From positions 124,001 through 188,000 of the forward strand of contig NHNY01000022.1 of the NCBI GenBank assembly GCA_002786065.1: a stretch of DNA of 64,000 nt, in the 5' to 3' direction. This DNA is from Microcyclospora pomicola. Taxonomy: Eukaryota; Ascomycota; Dothideomycetes; Capnodiales. Made by a program: the position numbers and the translations under genes. The notes beneath the pieces were generated by a model. The model ran no database searches. It worked only from the letters and a program-made list of their open reading frames with translations, and was not told the DNA's origin. Below, piece after piece: positions 1 through 11,110 of this stretch (within the stretch, counting starts at the first letter, position 1; each line of letters opens with the position of its first letter).

Positions 1-439
1 GCTTCAACCCACACACATAGAGACCATGCGAGGTATGTTACTTGTTCGTCGATAACGATGGGTCTCGACCACTGCGATGACTTCCGACTGGCTACGGATC
101 AGTGTCAGACCAATGTTGGCAACATTCGTCTTTCCGCGGTTATCAGGTATACATCTCCGAGACTTCACCTTCTAGACGAGATCTCGCGAGAACTTTGAAG
201 GGAGATCTCTGGACACATCGTCCTGCTATCCTCCTATGAACTTTCTACCGATCATTGCCACCGGCAAAGGATGAACATGGCGCCCGGTGCGAGACTCTCA
301 GCTTATTGCTGCTGTCGCGCGCACTGACTGGCGAGCTTAATGGCTGGGTGACCCACTGACAGTATGGGATCATCAATCTTGAGGTATGAGCGATCTATCT
401 TCCAGGATAGATTAATCTTACACATCGATCATACAACTA
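1..439. other. Left-edge intergenic DNA
   Basis: No reading frame, RNA gene or repeat that I can support. It lies downstream of the minus-strand complex I assembly factor gene, so it may hold its 3' UTR. Confidence 0.5.
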
Positions 440-1202
440 TCATCTTCGCTGCACCGCTCCTGGTGACCACTCCTTAGGCTGCCAATTCTCACTAGGCGCG
501 CCTCGTTGCGGTGTCTTCCAGGGATTCGGCTCACGCTTCTTGTCGCTCCCTTCCCCTCTGAATCTGCCTTCGTCCACCTTCTGTCCTTCCTGGGCTTGCT
601 GAACCTTGTCTTGGCTCTCCACTGCGCTCATCACGCCCTGCCTGTCTTCAGGTTCCGTTGCAGGTGCATATCCACCAGGATCTTTGACTGCTGTAGCCGG
701 TCCAGGCTGTTGCGTCGCCGCTGGAGCGTCGAGGAAAGAGGGAATGCTTCTCCAACGTTCGTCTGCTTGCGCGGCGAGCTGTCTCATGTTGGCCTGCCGT
801 GACACTTCATACTGTTGCTCCTGAATCGACGGTGGAGGATCTCGAGTATGCCGCAGCCATTGATGCCATTGTGCTGATATGCCAGGATCAATTAGCAAAA
901 GGGTACAGTGTGAATAGTAGCAGCCAGGCGAAATCATCCTTTCAGAGCTCGAAGTCTGCTTCCGGGTAAGACTTACGTGAGATCTTCACATCTGCATAGT
1001 CCATCCGTCGCCCCCGGAACCCTCCACTGCTATACTTCACGATCCGCCGCAACCGACCGGCGTTCAAAGCATCCCTAAACTCCCAGAACGTGTTACCGGC
1101 CAGATCGGCGCCCACGAGAAACTGTCGCCGCCATGGTAACTTGAGACTCTTCCATCGAAACCAAAGTTGCTTGATGAATCCAGGACCTGGTGCCGAGCTC
1201 AT
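440..1202 (-). CDS. NDUFAF2-like mitochondrial complex I assembly factor
   Basis: Two exons on the minus strand: 1202-977 and 873-440, with a 103-bp GT-AG intron, giving 219 aa. The start is the methionine of MSSAPGPGF, because conserved sequence begins at once. Residues about 10-75 carry the NDUFA12/B17.2-like signature (KLPWRRQFLVGADLAGNTFWEF). Splicing restores the family motif SPQWHQWLRHTR across the junction, which is strong support for the model. The C-terminal half is Pro/Gln/Glu-rich and looks disordered, as in assembly factor NDUFAF2 (mimitin) and unlike the short core subunit NDUFA12. Family members help a late step of NADH:ubiquinone oxidoreductase assembly in the mitochondrial inner membrane. 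The paralogous subunit NDUFA12 is the main alternative, but the length and tail favour the assembly factor. It shares a 209-bp divergent promoter with RRP4. Confidence 0.85.
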
Positions 1203-1411
1203 CTTCACTCTGAGGTTATTGTAGACGCATGATTGCGGGAGAATCGAATGCCTATCTGCGGAAGAGCATTTCGACCTTGAAGTATGACGATGTAATATCT
1301 TGACATGACTCGCGTGACATAGTTCTACGAATAATACTCTATCACATGAAACTTTCAATGCCGCACCAGTGAAACATCCACTTCATGACAGCACTGGGGC
1401 ATTGCTGAAAT
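1203..1411. promoter_or_regulatory. Divergent promoter, NDUFAF2-like / RRP4
   Basis: The start codons of two head-to-head housekeeping genes are 209 bp apart, so both promoters and 5' UTRs must lie here. No specific factor site is evident. This is inference from layout only. Confidence 0.5.
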
Positions 1412-2434
1412 ATGGCTATCACAATAACAGCTCCAGCGCCTGCCCCTCCAGTCCGATCTGCACATGGCAGACGGGGTAGCGAGGACGAAGATGACGATAT
1501 GGATATGGACATTGACGATCTCCGCTCCGGCCACACTTCACGCTCCACCTCGATCCTGACGCCCGGGCAAGCTGTTACCGACGATATTCAATGGATGAGA
1601 GGACATGGCACATATGCCACCCCGACCAGCGCTACCATTTTCAGCACCTTAGCAGGTACGCTGCAGAAGACCAACAAGCTCCTCTCCATCGTGCCACTGC
1701 GTGCCCGCTATACGCCAGAAATCGGCGACTTGGTCATCGGCCGGGTGATTGAGGTGCAGAGCAAGAGATGGAAGGTCGATATCTCCGCCCCGCTGCTGGC
1801 GAACCTGCTGCTGAGCTCGATCAATCTGCCAGGCGGTGTCTTACGGCGAAGGACGAGCGTGGACGAGTTGAACATGCGCGCGTTCTTCGGGGAGGGCGAG
1901 CTTGTGGTCGCTGAAGTGCAGTCGTTGTTCCAGGATGGGAGTGCATCGCTCCACACACGCAGTCTGAAGTATGGCAAGTTACGCAATGGATTCTTTCTGT
2001 CCGTTACAGGCGTTGGGGGAGGGGCAGGTGTGGTTCGAGCAAAGCGACAGATCTTCACCATGTCTACGGCAGACAAAGGAGGGGAGGTCGATGTGATACT
2101 GGGAGTCAATGGCTACATCTGGATCTCAAAGCATATCGCAGAGGCCGCCGCGCAAACGACTCAGAATGTTGGCATCAACAATCTTGCCGAGACGGCAAGT
2201 ACCAGTATGTACAGTCAGCAGAACGACGAGATCAGCACAGCGACAAGAAGGCAGATTGCAAAGGTGGCTGGATGCATTCGGGCATTGATAAGTGGAGGTG
2301 TCAAGGTAGACGAGGAGACGGTGCGGAGGGCTTATGAGGTCAACCTCGAACTGGACGAAGTCGAGGGCGAGGTGGAGTACCTTGGCGGCGAGAGAGGAGG
2401 CAGGATCGTGGAAGGTGTACTCGGTGGAGGCTGA
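1412..2434 (+). CDS. RRP4: Exosome complex component RRP4 (EXOSC2)
   Basis: Intronless, 340 aa. RRP4 is an RNA-binding cap subunit of the eukaryotic RNA exosome, which processes and degrades RNA in nucleus and cytoplasm. An acidic N-terminal extension (residues about 20-45, [12 protein letters not shown]) precedes the core. The N-terminal barrel, S1 and KH order is visible: [18 protein letters not shown], then [20 protein letters not shown] (S1) and the RRP4-typical block [20 protein letters not shown], then the [13 protein letters not shown]-like segment. Length is close to the yeast (359 aa) and human (293 aa) proteins. The start is the only upstream ATG in frame. RRP40 is the closest alternative, but the S1 block with [11 protein letters not shown] is characteristic of RRP4. 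Confidence 0.95.
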   Translation: MAITITAPAPAPPVRSAHGRRGSEDEDDDMDMDIDDLRSGHTSRSTSILTPGQAVTDDIQWMRGHGTYATPTSATIFSTLAGTLQKTNKLLSIVPLRARYTPEIGDLVIGRVIEVQSKRWKVDISAPLLANLLLSSINLPGGVLRRRTSVDELNMRAFFGEGELVVAEVQSLFQDGSASLHTRSLKYGKLRNGFFLSVTGVGGGAGVVRAKRQIFTMSTADKGGEVDVILGVNGYIWISKHIAEAAAQTTQNVGINNLAETASTSMYSQQNDEISTATRRQIAKVAGCIRALISGGVKVDEETVRRAYEVNLELDEVEGEVEYLGGERGGRIVEGVLGGG

Positions 2435-3188
2435 AGCCCTGCGCAAGACTTGGGAATGTCAACACTAATATCCACCCTGGGTATGCTACTACATTGAGTC
2501 TCCATGGCTACCACAATGGACCCGCACACGCATTCGCGGATGGCGGGCGAGGATCCAGCAAGGTTCCAACAGATCGTGTGCAAGGCGCCGCGTATTTGAC
2601 ACTGGGAAGAAGTCCCAATGCAATTCCACGAGCATTGATGCGCAGGCGAAGCAACATGGCGTGCAGGGTTCTGCGATAGTGAGTGTCGACGGGGATGGTT
2701 GAGGGATTTATGTAGAATAGTCCTGAAGACTTGAGACATGCTTGCTCTTTTTTGTTTGTATACAACTCTTCGTGCCCATCCTGCATTTTAATTGACAGCC
2801 TCATCGATCTTCCAAAAGCTTTCATGCTCATATCCGCTGTCTGCTTCCTGTGGTCACCATAAGGTGTAGCTCAGTCCGTCACAAGCTCAGCATATCGTCG
2901 CTTAAGCTACAGCTATTCAGCAGTGAACATCGATGAAACATGTTGCTGTTCAGATTAGAGAGTTCTTGCGTCCTTCCAGTCTTTCCCACCACTGCCAGTT
3001 CCGGACGCTCGACGCTTTTAGGTATCCAAAGTACAAGAATTTCCTCGTCTACCAGTGTTCGCATTCCTGGCTTCATGGGCGTTACCTTTGGGCCCAGCGT
3101 TCAAGATACATGAGCGATCTACGTAACGCTTTCGAGCTACGTGAACGCGTGAATCTACGACCTATAGCCAGAGAAGTCTACCCACAGA
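2435..3188. other. Convergent intergenic region
   Basis: About 750 bp between the 3' ends of RRP4 and the Zn2Cys6 regulator. Short frames on both strands have no recognisable motif, and I see no RNA gene or repeat. Confidence 0.5.
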
Positions 3189-5282
3189 TCACTGCGGCCA
3201 AGCTTCAGGGAACTCCTTGATCATACTCTCGAAGTCCTGATCGAACGCGGTATCCCAGAACACGGCTGAAGAGTCTGCGCTCGCCGGGCCTGCTGGGATC
3301 TCATCCGCGTTGACCCCGTACGAGTTATTGCTGTTCACCACACCAGACGCGGTACCTGTCTGGTACTGCACCAGACCCGCGGGGCGCTTTTGATCAGCTC
3401 TGCGCCGCCCACCGAATTCTTCTCGCCACTCCCACATTGTGTCGTGCAGGATGCTCATGGATAATCGGCTTTGCGTGCGTATGGGAAAGGTGAGGCCATT
3501 GGCTTGGCGAAACACGCGATCGCTGCTCCACAGTTGGGAGAAGATATGTGCCATGCGACTAGGCATGTCGTTGTTGATGACGGACATCTTTCGCAGAAGA
3601 GAGATCGCTTTGAAGTAGTGCGTGCGATACACCTGTGTTGATTCGCGCCGATCATCGTGGATCTGGACCTTCAAGAAGCGCAACAAAACAGCGGCAGCGA
3701 GGGCTATGGTTCGGAAGATGTAGTGTGGACAATGAGTAGCGAGGCCAGATTCTGCATCCAGTCGTTCTGTCAGATCAATCACGATTGTCGCTGAAAGACC
3801 TAGTTGGACCATGCTTAGACTCTCCTTCTCACTGCCAAAGTCTCTGAGACAGTGAACCCGCAGCTGGAGTCGTGCAATACCAAGGTAGAGTCGTTCCAGA
3901 TTCGTCGGAGTTCTTTCGGACTCGAGTTCGTCTAGCTGTGCCTCAAAATTGTCCGCTATCAGCGATCGTGTAAACTTGGGCTGCTCTTCGTCGCCGGTAG
4001 ATCTCGAGGGTGAGAACAGAGAATTTATGCGACTCAAGATCATGCCAAGCTTCATTTCGAGTAGTAGTCCAGCTGGGACTAACCCTAGCAATCCTTCCAG
4101 ATCCATCTGCTTTTCCAAGCGATCTGGGGACACTGTGATAGGATAGCCTAGACCGCATGCCGCTCTACTTCGAGTCAGTTCCTGAGAGATAGGGTGTGGA
4201 TAGATTTTGGACTTACTTCTGGTGGATGACCACACAGTAGTGCCAAAGCCGGACTCTGCGGGCGATATCGTCGCTGTTGATCTGAAAGCTGGAATAGAAA
4301 TCCTGGTCATGCGTTGGTGCATGGAGACCTATCTGCATAGCCAACGTAATCGCCATTCCCGACAAAGCATAACTGTTGTCTTTCGACGTCGAATCCGTCG
4401 GGAATGGGAAAAATGATAGTATGAGCAAGGCTTGAATAGCTGGTACAATGGCGCGCGTAGCATGCAACGGAGGCCAACCAAGATGCAGTATAGGCTCCAT
4501 GATCGAACCCAGTAGTGTCGGGTTGCCCGCATATCTCCTGGCTCCGACGCCAACGATCGCCCAGAAAAGCAGATGAGACTGCTCGTAGAAGCCATTGGGC
4601 GATAGGCGCGGGTCCACAAAGGGTAGATGGTTCGAATAATGTGGAAAATACCTGGAAACCATTAGCGTCGATACGAGACGTACTGAGTAACGTGGCGTAC
4701 AAAGCGAATATCTCATCGATCTCAAAAGGCTCCACCCTGATGCCCGCGATTTCCCTAGCAAGAGTAGCACTGGGTCGATGTGGTCGATATGTTTGGTCCA
4801 GTGCCGGAGCTGGTGCCGTATTCCCGCCAGATATTTCCCCTGCAAGGGTCACCGTGGTCGGCAGCGGATGGTCTTGTCGAGTAACATTCGAGATGGGTGT
4901 AGCAGCCATATACTCGCCCATGCTAAGATCCGCCTGACCTTGGCTCAATCGGGGAGTGCCAAATGCCGCAGCCTCTAACTGCTGCCGCAACTGCTCATTT
5001 TGCTTGTACAGCGCTTTGGCATTCCTGCAAGACTTGTCAAAAGGGCTCAATGAACTCGGCAGTCACGAGAAGCGTCGACACACATTCGTTTGTTGATCCG
5101 TTTGAAGCCATCCTTGACCACGCACTCAAGATTGTTCCTGGTGCATCGCAGGCATTTCTCTTCTGGGCCATTACTGAAGTTACATTTCAACTAGAATCTT
5201 CATCAGCAGTCGTTCGATAAACTCCAAGACGATACTCGATCACCTTCTGTTGCTTGCATTCGTTGCAAGCAGTACTGTTCAT
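3189..5282 (-). CDS. Zn2Cys6 transcription factor, War1/PrtT-like
   Basis: Five exons: 5282-5244, 5190-5084, 5024-4701, 4651-4217 and 4167-3189, giving 627 aa. The three downstream junctions restore known fungal-regulator motifs. Cysteines 6, 9, 16, 26, 29 and 36 (ACNECKQQKLKC..CLRCTRNNLEC) form a complete binuclear zinc cluster split by intron 1. A short coiled coil follows (NAKALYKQNEQLRQQLE). The middle homology region is typical: FALYFPHYSNHLPFVDP and LLFWAIVGVGARRYAGNP, then HQNRAACGLGYPITV across intron 4. It should be a nuclear DNA-binding regulator. The QQKLKC finger and the HLPFVDP-LLFWAI arrangement recall the War1 (weak acid response) and PrtT (secreted protease) group; that subfamily call is from memory and tentative. 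The target genes are unknown. Donor GTGATC of intron 1 is non-consensus. Confidence 0.85.
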
Positions 5283-5949
5283 GCGGCTGGGGGTGGTTTC
5301 TTTCTATATCAGAATTGTCAGAAGTAGCAAGCTAGAGATAAAGGCATGAACAAAATCATACGGTCACTTTAGCAGCACTCATTTCTGTGCCGTGTCATCG
5401 GCTACCTTATGCAACCAAGATGACTATTGCGGGTATCGGACCACGAAGTCGGATCATAATGTTACAGCAAAAGCAGCGTGAAGCAAAGTCGGAGGTTGGA
5501 TCGGGGACGGTCCGAAACAGGAACACGCAACATACGATCGTGGGAGATAGCGATATCGGATTAATCTCCAATCTATAACCACGACATCACCTACGAATGT
5601 TCACTACTCATACTCAACATAATAATATGCACCTAGCCTGACTTGACCCGAGATCCTACTGTACATGGCTGAACAAAGCTCGAATCTGACATCAGACTGT
5701 GAGAAGACTACAGTGCATGATACTCACGCCCTATGGCCGTATGAGCCGGCAGCATTAGCTTTCATGAATGACTCTTCGACAGGAAAATGCCGTAGGCTTC
5801 TTCTGATTTTGCATCGTAACATCCGCAAGTTCAGTAGCTAAGTTGTATTACTCTTGCTCTGAATTCCATTGAAGCTTGAAGAGACGAGCCCTGAGCCCCA
5901 GCAAATCCGGCACCCATATAGTGGTTCAAAGGAGCCTGGAAGAAAACGA
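5283..5949. other. Divergent intergenic region
   Basis: Separates the Zn2Cys6 regulator from the GNAT gene, which are divergently transcribed. It should contain both promoters. I see no repeat or RNA gene. The frame of the GNAT gene is open upstream to an ATG at 5869. Confidence 0.4.
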
Positions 5950-6480
5950 ATGACTGAAGCCATGGAAGCACTCTCAATCCGATCTCGTGACGACGCGCAA
6001 GATCTTGCCTCTTTGCTGCCAATTATCCAGCGCGTCTATGATCTTCATCACTATCCCATTCACGGTCAAACTGATGTGAATTTCCTGGCCGCAGATCCAG
6101 TCCAGCACTCATGGGTTGCAGTCCGCCACGACCAAATCATCGGCAACATCTCCGTATCTCGGCCGACGCTGGACGACCCTTCGGTCGCTTCTTGGTGGAA
6201 GCTTCACCCTGACGACAACATTGCTGTGCTTGGGAAACTATTCGTTGACCCGGATGTTGCTCGTGGAGGCGTTGCGCAACAGCTGATTCACCATGTCGTG
6301 GCTTGGGCGGTGCAGCGCCAGACCAGGTTGGTACTGTTCGCGTTACTGAAGAACGCCAAAGCCGGGGCGCTCTATGAGAAGCTGGGATGGGTCAAGTTTG
6401 CCATGGATGTGTACACACAGCCTGATGGTGTGAAATGGGATGTCGCCTGCTATGTTAGCCCTCTACCGCAAGAAAAGTGA
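5950..6480 (+). CDS. GNAT-family N-acetyltransferase
   Basis: Single exon, 176 aa from the ATG at 5950. An in-frame ATG at 5869 would add 27 polar residues and is less likely. The fold is that of a GCN5-related acetyltransferase: an N-terminal helix pair (DLASLLPIIQRVYDLHHYP), beta4 in the VLGKLFVDPDVARGG segment, and the acetyl-CoA pyrophosphate loop RGGVAQQLIHHVV (motif A). The typical motif B LLKNAKAGALYEKLGWVKF follows, with the Tyr that often acts as general acid. The substrate cannot be read from sequence; small-molecule, amino-acid or protein N-terminal targets are all possible. No neighbour suggests a pathway. Confidence 0.85.
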   Translation: MTEAMEALSIRSRDDAQDLASLLPIIQRVYDLHHYPIHGQTDVNFLAADPVQHSWVAVRHDQIIGNISVSRPTLDDPSVASWWKLHPDDNIAVLGKLFVDPDVARGGVAQQLIHHVVAWAVQRQTRLVLFALLKNAKAGALYEKLGWVKFAMDVYTQPDGVKWDVACYVSPLPQEK

Positions 6481-7069
6481 CCCGGCGGTTGTGCTACAGA
6501 GCATCTGAACTGCTGGCGTTGTCGCATCACTCATACACCGACTCTAACACGTATGTGCTCATACTGCTCTCGCCAACGCGATCTGCCTACCAGAGATGGA
6601 ATCGCAGGGGGGATTCTATGTAGATATGTACATCGTGTATTGAATGAACGGGTTCAAAGGCAGTATATATCACATCCTAAGCCACGGATTGGCTCGTGGT
6701 GTCGCTCGACGACGACTTGAAATTGTCTCGCTGTGCAGTGCACCCTTTGGCGTTGTCCTCCAACAGACCGTCGCAAACGGCACTCAGTTATAAGAGCCAT
6801 TCCATCCAGATGCCGAACTCCGTTGGTAATTGACAATGTGATCGGGTCGCTCGAGACTTGTATCTCCCAGAGCATCGAATGCAGGAACATGCAAACTCCC
6901 GCTTAGAGCTACAGCCTGATATGTCTTGGCACTCCCGCTTGGAAGACCGATCTCGCGTCTTCAACATTCCAACGACCACAATCCACTCGCGGTACCACCC
7001 CCCATGCGCAACTCGCTGTCATAGCGACCCGCCGCCTCTCTGGCACTCCATTAGCATCTTCCGCAGACC
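6481..7069. other. Intergenic, upstream of ARP1
   Basis: Holds the 3' end of the GNAT gene and the promoter of the centractin gene. The last 60 bp before the ATG are C-rich and A-poor, as in many fungal 5' UTRs. No gene is seen. Confidence 0.45.
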
Positions 7070-8368
7070 ATGGCGGACCTGCACAACACGCCAATAGTAA
7101 TCGACAATGGCAGTGGCACGATCCGTGCAGGCTACGCGGGCGAGGATCTGCCCAAATGCTTCTTCCCGTCGTACGTCGGGCGGCCGAAACACACCCGGGT
7201 ACTAGCAGGAGGGCTTGAAGGGGACACTTTCATCGGCAATCGTGCCCAAGAGCTGCGAGGCTTACTCAAGATCCGGTATCCGCTGGAACATGGCATTGTC
7301 ACGGACTGGGACGACATGGAGCGGATTTGGCAATATATCTATACGGACGAGTTGAAGACTCTGAGTGAAGAGGTGCGTCAGTAGGACCGCGATTTCTGTT
7401 AAGGAGGAACGCGAAGGATGGCCGGAAGCGGTGTAAAAGGACGCGAGGCTGATCTTTTGATGATTGTAGCATCCTGTGCTCTTAACAGAAGCACCGCTGA
7501 ACCCTCGTACAAATAGAGATACGGCCGCACAGATTCTATTCGAGACGTTTAATGTCCCGGCACTGTATACTTCGATCCAGGCGGTCCTTTCGCTGTATGC
7601 TTCAGGCCGGACTACTGGTATTGTGCTTGATGCGGGTGATGGTGTTTCGCACGCAGTACCGGTGTACGAAGGCTTCGCTATTCCGAGTAGTATTCGGCGG
7701 ATCGACGTTGCTGGGCGAGATGTGACCGAATATCTTCAAACATTACTTCGCAAAAGTGGAAGTGTGTTCCACACCAGCGCGGAGAAAGAGATCGTCAAAC
7801 AGATCAAGGAGAAGACTTCGTACATTGCACTGGATCCTAAGCGAGAAGAGCGGGAATGGGCGAAGGCAGCAGCACATACAAGCAGCGAGTCGAAGGTGGT
7901 CGAGTATGCTCTACCGGACGGCCAGAAGCTAAAGATTGGCGCCGAACGATTTCGGGCACCCGAGATTCTCTTTGACCCCGAATTGATCGGTCTAGAATGG
8001 CCTGGTCTGCACCAGATCGTCGTAGATGCGATCACAAGAACGGACATGGATCTGCGGAAATCACTTTTTGGGAACATTGTGCTATCCGGCGGATCAACCA
8101 TGATTAAGGGTTTCGGAGATCGGTTGTTACATGAGGTCCAACGACTGGCAGTCAAGGACATGCGAATCAAAATTTTTGCGCCGCCGGAGAGATTGTACAG
8201 CACATGGATCGGAGGCAGCATTCTAGCGGGATTAAGCACATTTCGGAAGATGTATGTCACGATGGATGACTGGCATGAGAGTAAGTGTCGCGCTGCTTTT
8301 CCGTACGATGCAACATGGCTGACCATACCGATATAGACCCTGAGATCATTCACCAGAAATTTGCATGA
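7070..8368 (+). CDS. ARP1: Centractin, actin-related protein 1 (dynactin)
   Basis: Three exons: 7070-7372, 7470-8280 and 8337-8368, giving 381 aa. Arp1 forms the short actin-like filament of dynactin, the cofactor of cytoplasmic dynein that drives nuclear and organelle movement in hyphae. Actin-fold signatures are intact: phosphate loop 1 [53 protein letters not shown] across intron 1, phosphate loop 2 [18 protein letters not shown], and [15 protein letters not shown]. The last intron ends just before a 32-nt exon giving the Arp1-type tail [10 protein letters not shown], which separates it from true actin (which ends KCF). Length matches the family (about 380 aa). Start chosen at [10 protein letters not shown], directly before the phosphate-binding strand. 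Confidence 0.95.
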
Positions 8369-9349
8369 TGCAATTTCTAGCCATTGATCGATCCCTCGAT
8401 TAAGGGATGCGAAGTGAAATTACTAACGCCAATCGAAGGAGTGCCACCTGGGCCGTCGCATCACGCGTAAAAGACCGCGGACGAGAGTGTAAGCCTGCAC
8501 GCCTGAAGGTGGTGTTCGCTGGGACATCATGACGATCAACGACTCCCTTCTGATCCATCTTCTCCGACTGCATCTGGTCGCACCAGACGACATTATATCG
8601 ATGCGTACAAGCCGCGCCATGGCACAGCGGGAGGGTACGGATCCGAGTGAGCAAGGGTGCGAGCGGCACCGTACGCATTATCAGAAGCGAGGCTGAGGAA
8701 ATGTGCTACGGTCGATTGATGCTGTAACGTCCTGAAGGGACCGCAAGTCATCAATCGGAGGCCAGGCGCCGGCATGCCCCACTATTAGACAAGTTATATA
8801 CCCCTTGTTACAGGCGATTGGACTTTGTAGCGCTCATACTGCAGCAGTGCCCCATTGCCGGACGAGCAATAGGTGGCCTGCCTGTTCACGCGGCTTCTCC
8901 TCGTCGTGATTCGCGCAATCAGACAACAGGTAGCTCAGAAGTTTTGTTCCTGTCACGCCTATGTAGTGATCTTTACCGGACAGCGGCTCCAGTTCAATCC
9001 TACCAATGTGGCGCCACTCGCTTGACTGCATGTGGTCATAAGGAGATTTGCGAGACTTTAGAACGTTGTCGGCCTGAGGCCAAGATGGCCCTTGCGCCGT
9101 GGCACCATGACTTCTCATTCTGTCATTAAATGAGATCCTTCTGCCTACACACACATGTACCTACATCATCTACTATAGGTACCTTGTACAAGCGACTGCA
9201 GTGGCGAGGCCAGTATCACATTCACCTGCAGTCTATGCAGGTGAAATAGATGCATGCTTCCCATGTCCAAAGCCTCTGATACATCTCAGAATCGTGACCG
9301 CGGCATGAGCCGACAGGCACAAGAGGATCCGATGTGCTCGCTCGAGCGA
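8369..9349. other. Intergenic region, no supported gene
   Basis: About 1 kb between ARP1 and the metalloreductase fragment. Frames of 60-106 codons on both strands have no motif. A near-repeat of CACCTGCAG and CTGCAGGTG, inverted around 9220-9245, could form a small hairpin. Coding remnants of the neighbouring fragment may lie here but were not recognised. Confidence 0.35.
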
Positions 9350-9972
9350 TCACTCGCTATCCTTGGTGGACTTCAATGAAATCTCGATGTTGGAGTCTGT
9401 ACTGTTAGGCGGTGTTTGCAAGATTGGAGCATACGAATGGTTCATGGAGAGCAGATAATGGATAGGTAGCTGCGAGGCCCCCACGACACCGAACCGTTTG
9501 ACTAGATGCACATGGTCTACTTTGGTGAGTCTTATAGCCAGAAGGAAACGTGCTGTGGCCGTAGGTTGTGGCGTACATACCTGATGCAGTATCATGGATG
9601 CACAGATACCCCATCCATAGACTCCATCCGGTGGCAAAGATCCATTGCCCACGGGTGCCACGTCCTTTGGCCATCCCTCGACCGTGAAAAGCCTCTGCAT
9701 TTGACACAATACGAATCATCATGGATACTCTCTCCTGATCGGCTTGGCCAAAATTTAACGAGGAATCCTTTGCGTTGCGCCATTACGAAGAGTGACCCGA
9801 TCGTTTCGAAATCACGGATCAGGATAGTCAGGGCGTATCTAACCCATACGATGGCGAGCACACATAGCAACTGAGATAGTTGCGCCACACTCGCATGCCA
9901 GTTCAATCCGAAACGCCTGCTTAACTCATTCTCCGGTGTCTTGGGGAGGAAGGTATATGCGAATGAGCCCAT
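9350..9972 (-). pseudogene. AIM14-like ferric reductase family fragment
   Basis: Similarity runs through three minus-strand frames. Frame one opens with MGSFAYTFLPKTPENELSRR and a hydrophobic helix (LSQLLCVLAIVWVRYAL). Frame two has GRGTRGQWIFATGWSLWMGY. Frame three has DHVHLVKRFGVVGASQLPIH and YLLSMNHSYAPI. A good GTATGT donor near 9580 and a TAG acceptor near 9517 join the second and third blocks. The KRFGVVGASQLP-type block is what I recall from the AIM14-like metalloreductase/NADPH oxidase-related membrane proteins of filamentous fungi, which run to about 500 aa with FAD and NADPH domains. Here the frame ends after about 25 further residues and none of the heme, FAD or NAD motifs follow. 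I infer a truncated relic; a short real gene is less likely. Confidence 0.5.
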
Positions 9973-10599
9973 GGAGTTTATGCGGATTGCTGTCGAAACG
10001 ATGAAACGCGAGAATGAAGGGAACTCTGTGAAATAAGCAAAACAAATAGTGATCTGGCGTGAGTGAACAGATGCAAGACTTCGCTTAAATCTCTAGTTGA
10101 AGTCAACAAGCGCGATAAGAAAAAGGAGAGACGTGTCCAACCACCTCCATGTTCCATGGCCGTTGAGCCAGGTCCGTTACGAAGGATGGAGATTGTTTGC
10201 GACATCCGGACGAACCATCTCTGCTATAACATGAGTGCCGGAAGCACCACACCCCTTACATGTAGTTGTGTTTACGCGCGCGCGGATCCCTGGAGGAGTG
10301 AAGTGCGTGCGTGGTACGCGCGCCGGGTCGCTGGGTTACCATTCTTAGAGCTAGTCCCGACAGCCGATCACGCGCGCACATCCAGATTCGGCTTGGTTGC
10401 TTTGACTTGTGAAGCGCGCGCAACTCTACGTCTTTCTGCCGGCGTATGTACGGTGAAGGACGATGTCGGTTGGTCATCAATCAAGTATTGGGGATGCAGA
10501 AGAATGCAAAGGCTGATATGCCGAAGTTCTTATTTCGGACAAAATTTACAGGAAGAGCTTACCTGAGCGAAGACCAAAGCTGACAATCAGACCTTCATC
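9973..10599. other. Intergenic, CGCGCG-rich
   Basis: No supported gene. A 167-codon open frame at 10063-10566 has no domain and odd composition. Four CGCGCG-type alternating tracts lie between about 10274 and 10420. Confidence 0.4.
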
Positions 10600-11110
10600 A
10601 TGATAGTACCTAGTCGCTGTTGCTGGAGGAAAAGGGAGCGTGGGAAGAACAATCGTGGATGCTTTCATCATGGAGGCTATCATCAAGGCGCAGAAGCCTC
10701 AAGTGATTGTGCTTACACGAAAGGCACCTACGGAAAACCCTTCCCAGTCATACCACGACGCGATACCTGATACCCGACAGCCAAGTGAGAAGGGCAGTCC
10801 AGGTGCCCCAGCGTGTATTGTCGACTATGCCAGCGTCGAGCAAGTCTCTGGCATCTTGGAATCCAAGAAGATCCACACGATCATCTCATCCATTGCAGTC
10901 ATGGACGAGACTGCTGGTAAGCCGGAACGGGCTTTGGTGGCAGCAGCGGCAAAGTCCTCTTCGACCAAGCGCTTCGTTGCAAGTAACTGCGGTGGCTGTG
11001 ACCTCAGCGTCATCCCATGCATCCTGTTCAGCGATCATCAGGGAATATGAGGCTGCGCGCGGATACGCTCTACGTGCTCGGACCATATGATATCCAGTGC
11101 TTGGTCACAA
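10600..11110 (+). pseudogene. NmrA-like / isoflavone-reductase-type relic
   Basis: From about 10612 the frame reads YLVAVAGGKGSVGRTIVDAF, a Rossmann dinucleotide-binding loop (GGxGxxG) at the position expected near the N-terminus. VIVLTRKAP, VDYASVEQVSGILESKKIHT and SSTKRFVASN follow, the order seen in NmrA-like NAD(P)-binding proteins. No ATG precedes the Rossmann strand in frame: the nearest upstream codons include a TAG and a TGA. The frame also breaks after VASN, and EYEAARGYALRA, resembling the next conserved helix, appears in another frame near 11045-11085. The C-terminal half of the family (usually about 300 aa) is missing. These are ordinary host-gene relics, either a redox regulator or a small-molecule reductase. 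Confidence 0.7.

Noticed and set aside
10063-10566. 167-codon plus-strand open frame
   Set aside because: Unusual Cys/Arg-rich composition with no motif, and CGCGCG tracts raise the chance of long stop-free runs.
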